A DNA stretch of 64,000 nucleotides. Source: Parapristionchus giblindavisi. Lineage: Eukaryota; Nematoda; Chromadorea; Rhabditida; Diplogasteridae. Both the position numbers and the translations under genes were made by a program. The stretch is taken from assembly GCA_943737045.1 (NCBI GenBank), contig CALSFV010000124.1, forward strand, positions 1 through 64,000, written 5' to 3'. The first letter of the stretch is position 1. Every line of letters begins with the position of its first letter. Under the pieces are notes generated by a model that did not search any database, was not told the DNA's origin, and saw only the letters and a program-made list of their open reading frames with translations. This document shows positions 24,401 through 33,462 of the stretch, one piece after another.

Positions 24401-26814
24401 AGTCACGCACGCTGACGCATACGTAGATAAGATGAACTATCAGAATCAATGAATCGTAAAACGTTAAATGAAACGCGAAAGCACAATTCATAAAGCTACG
24501 AAATGTTTAGTGAAAGATTTCGAAAGCGACGCTGACCCATACGCAACGCGTGGTGCAGTGAGTGGTTCGTTAGGTCAAATGAATGAACACGCTTTCGTTT
24601 GTGCCTAATTTGCACGTCTTAACGATGTGAGCGTGGTCGGAGGTTGTTCGCATCGTGTTCTCCGTATGTCATTTGGTAAACCTACGCAGAAAAACACAAG
24701 CATGAAGCTATAATCTCGGAAATAAGGGCATTTGACCGTTTAACACTTCAATCGATATTTAAATGAGTTTTAGGCATTTTTTCAAAAAGTTGTCCGAAAG
24801 TTTACCTAATTCGCCTATGCTGAATCTAATTCCGCAAACCGCATGGCTCTAACTTCAACGGTGTTCGTGAAAACGTGACGTGAATAAAAACGCTATTTAA
24901 CTTCTATACATATGGGATAATACTATATTATAGTAATGGCCCCCATCCAGGGATAGCCTGAAGGTATAGTGATGAAATGAATACTATGAATGAAAAAATG
25001 AAATAAGAATTTAGCACTAAACCCCACGATTGAATTGGCTTTCTTTCGAATGAAGCGAGTACACGCGACGCGTGTGCGACGCGTCGCGTGTAAAATGTTT
25101 AAGTGCAAAATTAAGGCGTAAATCGATGAAATTGCGATCGGAGGTTGTTCGCATCGTGTTCCCCGTATGCTAATTGGTAAACGTACGCAGAAAAACACAA
25201 GCTTAAAGCTATAATCTCGGAAATAAGGGCATTTGACCGTTTAACGCTTCAATCGATAATTAAATGAGTTTTAGGCATTTTTTCAAAAAGTTGTCCGAAA
25301 GTTTTCTTAATTCGCCGATGCTGAATCTAATGCCGCAAACCGCAGGTCGCTAGCTTCAACGGTGTTCGTGAAAACGTGACGCAAAAAAAAAGCTTGTTGT
25401 TCTCTATACGTTAAGGGATCATTGATTTCAGTTACTAATCGATAAGGGAGCATCAATTGAAGTAACTGATTATCTTGGTCGAACTCCACTAATGATGGCT
25501 GCTATGAAACCACGAGCGATTACTGTAGTTGGTGAGTACTCTAGGTCCAATAGGTTATCTAATGTGTAAGATCTAATAAACAAGTACGGTAGTCATGAGT
25601 TTTATCATAGGGAATGTACACAAAATGAAACAAAGAATATGGTTCCTCCGATCGCAAAAATATTAAAAATCGTAGATCTGAGGTGATAAAGATACTTTGC
25701 TACTATAGAAGACAAACGATGAGTATTGATTTATTCATTGAGTAATCGATAATTGTATTGATTTCAGAACATCTTCTTGAACACGGAGCTGATATCTCAA
25801 AGGCAGATGTCGATGGAAATACCGTATTCCATCTTTTATGTAAAGAAAAGTTAGTTATTTATATCATTATCATAATATCATTGATTATTTTACATGATCT
25901 AAGAAAGGAAACCATATTTGTAATAGATATGATTGAATAGTTTTGTGTACTTGTTGAATGAATGTTTCAACTCTTCATTAATCATCTCATTTCATTCGTT
26001 ATCCTTCAATATATGTTTTGATCTTCAGCTTATAATCAATATCTTTATTATAGGAATGAAGATGCAGCTAAACTTCTAGTGAATCAATTGAAGGAATTTA
26101 CAGATAAGACAGAGAGGGATGCAATTGCAAACAAACAGAATAATCTTGGAGAAACGTATGCTATGCATTGATTGTCTGATTATCGATTATTGATTGATTA
26201 TACTCTATTCATTTAGTGCCCTCCATCTAATCACTAAACATGGTTTATATTCATATCTACTCGATTTCGTTCCATATGCAGCTGCGAGTATTTGGATAAG
26301 GGTATGTGTTATTAATGTTGTTGTTTCACATATATGATACGTGATTAGTTGATGGTCATTGACTCTTTCCATCTTTCATCATTTTATTATTCACAACTTT
26401 TGTTATGTTATTTAAAAGTAACTGTACATTGGCTTAATTTATTAAATAATAAAATATTTGTCAGGATAACAATGATCGTTTTCCTCTGACATGTGGAGTA
26501 GAAGATGGAGATATAGCTGATTGTATGAATACTCTACTCAATCTACATATTGAAAGTGTTGGAGGAGAAAGTGATAAGAGATTGAGTAAGTTGATCATTC
26601 GCGAATTATTGATTAATTGAAGAAGATTTGAAATTGTTATGTATAGTCATTCATATATATTGGTTCAATGATACGATGGGTGGAATTTGATTGGTGAATT
26701 TGTGTTTCAATAATACTTTAATGGACTTCAATTACCATATCACATTTCCTTCTACTTACAGGTACATCATCTCGTAAGAATTCTCAATCAACACAAGATT
26801 CTGAGTTTTATTGA
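12428..26814 (+). CDS. Ankyrin-repeat protein, PP6 regulatory subunit (ANKRD28/44/52) type, 34 exons
   Basis: Probable scaffold subunit of protein phosphatase 6. Exons: 12428-12529, 13092-13172, 13435-13510, 13688-13792, 14383-14496, 14563-14668, 14760-14814, 14870-14975, 15079-15184, 15410-15521, 15733-15885, 16021-16118, 16212-16277, 16397-16489, 16549-16674, 16803-16893, 16988-17092, 17152-17277, 17326-17437, 17593-17704, 17962-18033, 18084-18197, 18449-18514, 18581-18656, 18803-18874, 18959-19064, 19166-19308, 19523-19612, 25432-25531, 25768-25849, 26054-26155, 26217-26301, 26465-26585, 26762-26814. Every junction keeps phase and yields 1108 residues; ANKRD28 and ANKRD52 are about 1050-1080. 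Around 25 ankyrin repeats run the whole length (TPLHYAA, TPLHLAC, TALHLSA and similar). A serine/acid-rich break (SGTIDESSSYLDDSRQSGG, exon 26) lies where ANKRD28 also has a non-ankyrin loop, and the tail is acidic (QDSEFY). No membrane segment or kinase is present. The family call rests on length, repeat order and the loop. The start at 12428 is the first usable ATG; an upstream leader exon is possible. Confidence 0.9.
17805..17900. repeat. Short inverted repeat related to the 39-41 kb foldback
   Basis: Within an ankyrin-gene intron, CCAACAATTTTTGG is followed by GGTCAGATTTCACCAAAAAT, a second GGTCAGA and the inverted CATTGTTGG. The phrase GGTCAGATTTCACCAAAAAT recurs in the centre of the foldback element at 40.17 kb, so this may be a small relative. 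Confidence 0.5.
19861..19940. repeat. GC hairpins, poly-C and AT microsatellite
   Basis: The stretch reads AGCCGCGCCTAACGGCGCGA (hairpin), then GGGGGGAAACCCCCC (hairpin), then a run of about 18 C followed by (AT)9. It is strongly structure-forming and marks the left edge of the repeat nest. It may be the terminus of a transposon, but no family can be named. Confidence 0.7.
20237..20720. mobile_element. Inverted-repeat MITE, ACAAGGGAA ends
   Basis: About 485 bp. The left arm starts ACAAGGGAAATCAGGTTG and contains GGTCCCGGACTTCGGGATGG. The right arm is the inverted copy ending CTGACTTCCCTTGT. Arms are about 190 bp with a loop near 20420-20510. The surrounding minisatellite unit (ATTGCTA then CGTGTGAATGG) is interrupted at TA, giving a TA-type target. 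No coding frame. Confidence 0.85.
21540..22290 (+). pseudogene. Decayed IS630/Tc1-superfamily transposase
   Basis: Reading across frames on the plus strand gives VYRTLARYRETGTV, then SIGRNPHRSTKKLALDF with GSMGKLATEKLNMTP (DNA-binding HTH pair), then MFSEEKMFTVQAEYN (first catalytic block) and finally VCSVWGTLEGWSCAIPHTN. This order is that of nematode IS630/Tc1-type transposases. At least two frame changes and a stop (near 21660 and 21800) are present and the second catalytic block is broken, so it is not functional. Terminal repeats were not found. Confidence 0.75.
22397..22522. mobile_element. TGCATGATCA palindrome MITE, short copy
   Basis: Ends are CTATGGTGTTGAAATCC and the inverse of TCAGGTGTTTGAATCC. 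It interrupts a minisatellite unit (ACCTTA / TAACT), giving a TA target. Inside, TCCATGCATGATCA-like words recur in both orientations every 20-40 bp. No coding capacity. Confidence 0.75.
22661..23345 (+). pseudogene. Second decayed IS630-type transposon fragment
   Basis: It starts at TA with CAGGGTGCGTGAAAATTATT, a likely terminal repeat, followed by a poly-C run. Plus-strand frames near 23150-23300 give SPDLNPLN and then GVLESKISTTKYWTQASLKS and AWNKLNDNYLRKTP, which match the C-terminal part of IS630/Tc1-type transposases. The upstream part is frame-shifted (RNDPISPDL in one frame, the continuation in another). No matching right terminus is seen. Confidence 0.65.
23469..25385. repeat. Three copies of a ~400 bp dispersed module
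   Basis: Copies at about 23469-23870, 24480-24890 and 25130-25385 (partial) share GGAGGTTGTTCGCATCGTGT, AGAAAAACACAAGC, AAGCTATAATCTCGGAAA and TTTCAAAAAGTTGTCCG. Copies 2 and 3 are closer to each other, with a common tail GGTGTTCGTGAAAACGTGAC. The third copy is joined to a palindrome built from CGACGCGTGTGCGACGCGTCG-like words near 25068. No coding frame is conserved between copies. The family is unknown. Confidence 0.75.
24075..24337. mobile_element. TGCATGATCA palindrome MITE, long copy
   Basis: Ends CTCAGGTGTTTGAATCC and the inverse of CTCTGGTGTTTAAATCC are flanked by TA (24073-24074 and 24338-24339). At least eight CATGCATG-type cores lie inside in alternating orientation. It is about twice the length of the copy at 22397, so the internal palindromes appear to have been amplified. 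Confidence 0.8.
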
Positions 26815-28419
26815 TTAGGATAATATTGATTGAATGATATCGATCCATCTATTCATTGTATCCTCTACTCTCCATTGTGTTCCCTCTTCTCTTGTAGTGG
26901 TACAATCAATCTCACCATATATAACAGCTCTCACTATTCATTCCCTTTTCTTCTCTTCTCCTTTCATACCTTCATCTTCCCCTCTTCATCTTTCTCATTT
27001 CATCATTCTCGTTTTTCCATTCTATGAAGGAGATGAAGAGGAAGAAGAATGACTGAGAATGCTTCTATTTCATTCTTTCTCTTCAACTTCCCATATTCAT
27101 CTTTTTCCTCATCTTCATCTTCATCATTTGTTATTCTATCATCGATTGCTTATCCTCTATGCCTATACATAAGATCCTTCATCCACTGAATATGATCGAT
27201 TCCTTCTCGTCTTGTATATATTATTACTAGTGTTTCCTAGATTATATCATATTTATCGTTTCCTCGTTTATCACGAAGCCTTTCTCTAACTCTCTCCATC
27301 TCCCTCTTCCTCTATTCATTATTCAATGTTCATTCTGACATTCAATCACTCCCCATATTCTTGCCCTACTACTTCATATTCCTCATTCACTCCTTTAGTC
27401 TTCTTCATCAATCCTCATTACTCGAATACCTATTCTTATCTCACCCCTACCGTAGTCTCCTTTCTCACACCACATCCAGGTTACTCTATTCTCACTACCG
27501 TATACCTCTACACCATTACACCATAATTCAATCAATGTATCTATTTATCATTTGAACATCTCAATCAACCATTACTCAGTACAGTAACCCCCGTCTATTG
27601 ATCACCTCAACCATATATTTTAATCGATTCTTACAATATTTGTTAAATTTCTGGTTCCAGTTAATCTCTTTCGATTCCGGTCTCTTCCTTCTCATTCTTA
27701 CCTATATCCCGGCTACACCAGCCATCATCAACCCATTCATTGAATGAATTCCCTGTAGTCGTCATCTATAGTATTGTATCTTCGGTATCTACATATATCT
27801 CTAGTCCCTCCTCCTCCTTCTTCTTCATCTTCATCTATTCGTTCATTGTCTTCATCTCGTTAATATCATTAACAGATCATGATAACTTCATCATTGTAGA
27901 TACTTTTCCCCTATCTCCCTTCATCCTCCTTCTCCTTCTCTTTCAACCCTCTTCGTCCTTCTTCTATATATGTATCTTTTTCTCTCTAAGAGTGCTTCTC
28001 ACCCAACTCTTCTTCTCCATTATCATGGAGTAATTCTAGTCCCTTTCCTTCATCTTTCTCATTCTCGATTATCGATTGATTGATTAATTGATTGTAATTA
28101 TTGATTCCTCCCCTCTTGTCCTATGTAATCTACTCATTCATTCTAGCTAATCTAAATTGTATATTTGCTTTGTATTAGATAGATGATATGTCAGATAATA
28201 CATATGCAAATGTATTCTATTTATGATTAAAAGATTCATTCTAAGTCATCCTCGTCTTACTGTCTATGAGCTCATAAGCGTTCCTTACGCTCTATCATAT
28301 CTCTCTTTTCATTAGCTTGGTTTGGTTACGGTAGAAATGAGCTATTTCTAATCCATGTATACTGTAGGACTGTGATTCGATTGGTATTGAATGACCAATA
28401 ATTGAATGAATCGATATTG
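26815..28419. other. Intergenic, ankyrin gene to ZFAND4-like gene
   Basis: 1.6 kb between two genes in the same direction. It is pyrimidine-rich (many TTCTTC and CTCAT runs), which creates several meaningless open frames of Ser, Phe and Leu. The spacing is too long for a typical nematode operon. No RNA gene or transposon is recognised. Confidence 0.5.
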
Positions 28420-30340
28420 ATGGCAAGTGAGAGTACTCCATTATCACCCCGTCCAATGGTAGGACGAATGGTTGCACGTACTGTGGATGTATTCATTGAG
28501 AGTGTAACTGGACAAAGGTAAGGGAAAATTATCGATTGATTGATTGATTGATTGATGACTACCGTAATCATTTTCTAGATGGAGTGAAAATGTTCTTCTT
28601 GCTGAGAGTGTTTATGATCTGAAGGAGAGGATATGGAGAACGACTAAACTCCCTCCTATGAAGCAAGCATTGGTGAGTTGATCTTTGATCTTTAATCTCT
28701 GAACTCTCGCGTACGTCATTTGTTTTGTTTGCGGGTTTTATGATAAGGTTATGATAGGATGTTTATCCCCTTCTCTGATTATAATTAATCTTCTTATATT
28801 CCATTCGTAGTCAACATGTATTCATATGTCTTATATATCTATCTTATATTCTATTAATATATTGATGAAGTAATACCTTGGTGGTATTTATCTTGCTTCT
28901 ATAATCACTATTATTATTATTATTAATGTCACATATTCTATGAAATGTGTGGTTGTGTGACGCAGATGAAGTATGGTCTTATCAATGGAAATATCATATC
29001 TCTATCCATATCCTTGTATCTTCTACTCTATCCTCATCTCATCTTCATTACTCATCACATCTCTCACTATTCCTTCTATGTCATCAATGACTCTGTAGAT
29101 AGAGGAAGAGGAAGAGGAGGAGGAGGCACGGAAGATTTCCTATTTTCATTATCGCGGTCTTACACGGAATTTCGTTTAAATAAAGTAGAAGAGCGCGAAA
29201 ATAGAATTAGTTGTTATTGGGATTGAGATGAGTGATAGATGTGTTATAATGAATGAATGATTTAAGTGAATAGAGGTAGAAGTAGATGGATGTTATTGTA
29301 TTATGTCTTGTGATGGAGTTGGTCATATTGTAGACTGATGAAGTCATATTCATGAGTCAGAACTATATCCATGAATGAATGAATGAATAGAGTGGATGAG
29401 GTTAGAATAAGGAAGAGAATGATGAGTATTGAAACCAATAAAGACAATGAAGAAGAGAAAGAAGAATGAATGAAAAAGGAGAAGGAGAAAGACAAGCCTC
29501 ATTTCATGACCACTATCTGTCCCTCTCCTTCTCTTCCTCTCCCTCTCCTTCTCTACCTCTCTCCCTCTCCTTCTTCATCCTTCATACCTTCATTCCCCTC
29601 AACATTCAACAGTTAACCAAATGAAGGAGTGAGGACTCATTCAACTTGCTCATCATTATCTCTATTGTATTATCTATTCTTTCATCATCTTCCTTCTTCT
29701 TCTCAACCTCTTCTACTTCCATTTTCGTTTCTATTCTTTCCATTTCATATAATATTCATGTATCTCTCTCCACCCTCTCCTTCTCCCTCTCCCTCATTCT
29801 GTTCCTTCGACCTCTTCCTCCTCCTCCTCCTTCTACTTCTACTTTATCGTCTTCTTCCCTCCATAGGTCGAAAAGTATGTTACAAAGCACCAAGCCTGAC
29901 CGCATTTTGAGCCAAAATTTCCAAAAAAATCGTAAAACCTGACCGCATTTTAAGCCAAAATTTCACAAAAATCGAAAAAACCCGACGGTATTTTGAGCCA
30001 AATTTGCCAAAAGTCGAAAAGCCTGACCGCATTTTGTAAACCGATAACCTAGCTATTCGACCTATGCTTCCCTCATATAAGTATATCTTTTCTCTTGAAC
30101 ATTCATTCATTCTTCCATTCTTCATTTATTCCACTTCTTCTCCCTCCCTCTCCTTCATTCTTGCCGCTTGTTTTGCGTTCCTCCGTCCAATTCTCATAGG
30201 TGATAGAGAGAGAGGGAGAGGGAGAATGTCTAAGGATAAGGAGAGGGAGGGAGATATGATAATCCATGGATGCATTCATTTGTGTTAGATGTAGAAGACT
30301 ATCTTTCATGAGATGGGAGATTAGATGAATGAATGATAGA

Positions 30341-30389
<49 letters not shown>

Positions 30390-32465
30390 AGGGAGGGAGG
30401 GAGGGAGGGAAAGAGCATATAGAAGTAGAAGCCTTATCTGTTATTGAATGAAATGAATATAAGCTGATTGAAAGTTATTTATGTAGAATAGAATAAGAAT
30501 ATTTCACTTATCATTAATCTCTCATCTCTTTCTACGTATTCTTCTGCATATGTTTGATATATTCTTCAACTATATCTTTACTATATTTGGATGATTCTAA
30601 TAAACCTTGATCATAATGATGATCTCCATTATAGATCTATTCTGGTGCACTTCTATCCAATGATTCCCTTTCTCTCTCCTCCGTAGGAATACGACCTGGT
30701 TCAACACTCAAACTCGTCCTTCTAACACGATCTGGTCCCACACAGCCTGATCCTGTCGAGGTATACGGTACTCTATCTGTGATTATTGATTGATTCTATT
30801 TGAGACTCGTCGTCGTGTAGTAGGTCCTCCTCCTCCGATGTCAGGAGGGGATGAGGAAGGAGGAATATCATCAGATAGAGAAGGATTATATTCATTGAGA
30901 AGAGGAAGAAGTCAAAGAAGTTCAGCTCCCGAAGATACTTCTGCTAAAGAAAGTAGTGCTGGTGAAACTGCTGAAGAACATGAAAATGATGATGGAGAAG
31001 CTACTCTTGCAAGGGTATTGTAGTTATTGATTGATTGATCTAGAGATTATTGATTACTTCATCAATTAGTAATGGTAGAGTTAGTATAGTGATGCAGATG
31101 TGGTTAATGGATTGTATACGGAAATGTGAATTATGCGATGAGATTTGTATGTTGATAACTGATGTTCATCTTATCTTATCATAGATGGTGGAGGCTTCGT
31201 CAACAGCACGCAATCAACAACAAAAGAAACAACGAACACTATCACAGAGTACGGTAGTTCATTCGGGTCATACTCGTGATCAGACTATGCCATCTACATC
31301 TACTGCACGATGGTATGTGCACTCTATCATACCTTCTAGTACTTGTTCTTATCTGAATCATATTTAGTGAGAGTACGGTGGGTCAAGAATGTGATCAGCA
31401 GTTGACTACGGTAGAAGGAGGAGGAAATGAAGATGAAGATCTTTCATTATCAGAAATGAGTAGTGGAGTTATTGTATGTGATCTCACTAATGAATTCAGA
31501 AAATTGAAGGTATGTATCTATATTATGTTTTGTATATTCACATATTACTCTTTTCATTCAAATAAGTAGATTTAGATTCAGTAATTCTCCAGTAATACCT
31601 AGCTAATCTTGATGTGTTTTTAAACTGTAAAAACATTTAAATTACAGTTGTCGTACTGATATTTTCATATCGATGTGAGATAATATGAATATTGTCTTAT
31701 TTTTCAGGTTAAACGTCGTCATCATCTATCTACAGCTCTTCCCATTCCATCTCGAATACCAGCATCATCAGCAAGACGAGCAAGGTATACTATATCCATG
31801 CCGCAATCCCTACCTGACTACAGTAATCTACAGTACTTTCTCTATTTCAGATCAAAGCCCCGCCCACAACCAGCAGCAGCAGTAAGTAGAGAGGCCACGT
31901 CGAGTGATGAAGATGATGAGAGACAAGAGAGGTACGGTAGATTGAAAAGTACTGTAGAAGATACTGTAGGCATATTGTATCTATTGGTAAGATGCACTGT
32001 AGATTGAGTCGTATAGTGTAGAGGGCACTGTATGTTTATTATATAGATGTTCTGATTTTGTGCCACATTTAGAGATGAACCGAATGTATCGAATGGCAAT
32101 GCTCCTTCTGTAACTAGTATTCCATCTATTGCATCATCTACAATTGCCCCATCCATTAGAAGAGCTGCTCAAGCAGTTAGACAACCACGACAGGTATACG
32201 GTAGTTCAATTGGGACACATTCATGATCTATCTCCTGTTTCAGACTGGTTTTAAGACTCATGCAGCACGTTGTGCCGTTTGTGCCTTCAAACTGCAGACA
32301 TCGTTCAATTGCAGGTTAGAATATCGATTGATTCATCATAATTATTGATTGATTGATCTTTGATCTCTATTCAGATGTGGTAAGATCCTCTGTACTCGTC
32401 ATCGAGGAGCACATGGATGTACAAAACTCTCACGTGGTCGTCCAATGACTCAAGTCAGTGATTAA
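28420..32465 (+). CDS. ZFAND4: ZFAND4-like: ubiquitin-like domain plus AN1-type zinc finger
   Basis: Exons: 28420-28517, 28579-28672, [unresolved between 28673 and 30686], 30687-30760, 30805-31014, 31185-31312, 31368-31509, 31708-31784, 31851-31931, 32073-32193, 32244-32314, 32375-32465. The N-terminus (VDVFIESVTGQRW...VYDLKERIWRTTKLPP) and exon 30687 (IRPGSTLKLVLLTRSG, then TRRRVVGPPP) form a ubiquitin fold ordered as in ZFAND4 (FIETLTG..., TLKLVLAMRGG, INTRRV). The middle is low-complexity Ser/Glu. The C-terminus has CAVC, FNCRCGKILCTRHRGAHGC, an AN1-type finger whose last His-His spacing is two residues shorter than usual. One stretch of about 12 residues of the ubiquitin fold is missing from my model. 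Exon 28966 onward (MKYGLING...) follows a good acceptor, but I could not place its donor. The role is presumably ubiquitin-linked; the substrate is unknown. Confidence 0.82.
29862..30066. mobile_element. TAGGTCGAA MITE, copy 2 (expanded)
   Basis: Symmetric ends CATAGGTCGAA and TTCGACCTATG enclose four copies of a ~45 bp unit containing CCTGACCGCATTTTGAGCCA (one unit reads CCCGACGGTATTTTGAGCC). The copy at 7800-7906 has the same ends and only two units. It lies in the large unresolved intron of the ZFAND4-like gene. Confidence 0.8.
30337..30412. repeat. GA / GGGA microsatellite
   Basis: A (GA)n tract of roughly 40 bp runs into (GGGA)n of roughly 30 bp, inside the large intron of the ZFAND4-like gene. 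Confidence 0.9.
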
Positions 32466-33462
32466 ACCACGCGTTGCGGTCTACGCGTCGCGGCTACCGT
32501 ACTACTGCTACCGTAACCAATCATGTATATCTGTTAGATTTAGTGTTTTGTGACCAAAGAAAGTGTGATAAACCGAGTAGATAGTAGATAATGGCTGTGC
32601 CAAAGTGGAGATTCAATTATTGATTATTATCGATTGATTGGATCGATTAAAACTTACAAAGGCCAACCTACTCTCGGTTCACTTTCTAGTGTTCATTATA
32701 CAAACATTTATTCATTATATTCCCCCTTGTTATATCATCGTTTAAACTCATTGTACCTACAGTACATCCTCTTTTGTCTACAGTATCCTATTTGCCTACC
32801 GTATACCCTTCCTCATCTATAGTATCGTCTCATTTGAGTACAATGAATCCCATTGAATCACTGTCAATCGTATTTCATCTCTTCATCTTCATCTTCATTA
32901 GTGAGCTTTATCAAGCGAATCAACGCGTTTCATCCCCTTTATCTCCATCAAACTGTTCCCTTTATCCCCCTTCTCCTATCTATATATTCCTATATCGTGA
33001 CTAATAATACACCATAATAATAGTGATATCTTCTTAATCGACCCATCCTTCGCACAATTCATTCATTATCTTGTCATTAAATTCAGTCAAAGGACACAAA
33101 TTGATCCCGTTAGCTTCCACTACCGATTAAAGCATCTCTGATATTATTATTAATTGATCAATCCCCTCCCAGTTTGTCCAATCCCCCTCACATCGCAATC
33201 GTGTATCATGCAGTCTGTCGTATACAATAAACATAATGATTCGAAATGTTTCGTTTATTGATTTATTGATTGAAGAAACAATGATAAGAAAATGCATACT
33301 ATTTCGGTATCTATAATGGTACAATGAAAGAGATTTCATAGATTTCATATTGATAGAAATAAATGAATAAAAAGCACTCTGAGATACCTGTGACTGATTT
33401 TGATGAAAGTATTGGAAATCAATAAAAAAGGCAGTGAGAATATTGATTGATTGGAGAATAAA
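32466..33462. other. Intergenic between convergent genes
   Basis: 1.0 kb holding the 3' ends of the ZFAND4-like gene (plus) and the ion-channel gene (minus). It is AT-rich with several CTACAGTA and CTACCGTA words. No coding feature, RNA gene or transposon is recognised. Confidence 0.5.

Larger units (their letters stand above)
19613..25431 (+). other. 5.8 kb repeat-filled intron of the ankyrin gene
   Basis: All other introns of this gene are below about 0.9 kb. This one holds, in order: two GC hairpins and a poly-C plus AT microsatellite near 19861-19940; several copies of a ~100 bp minisatellite; an inverted-repeat MITE (20237-20720); a decayed IS630-type transposase (about 21540-22290); a TGCATGATCA palindrome MITE (22397-22522); a second transposase fragment (22661-23345); a larger palindrome MITE (24075-24337); and three copies of a ~400 bp module. 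No host exon is seen in it. The flanking exon phases match across it (0/0), so the ankyrin frame is uninterrupted. Confidence 0.85.
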
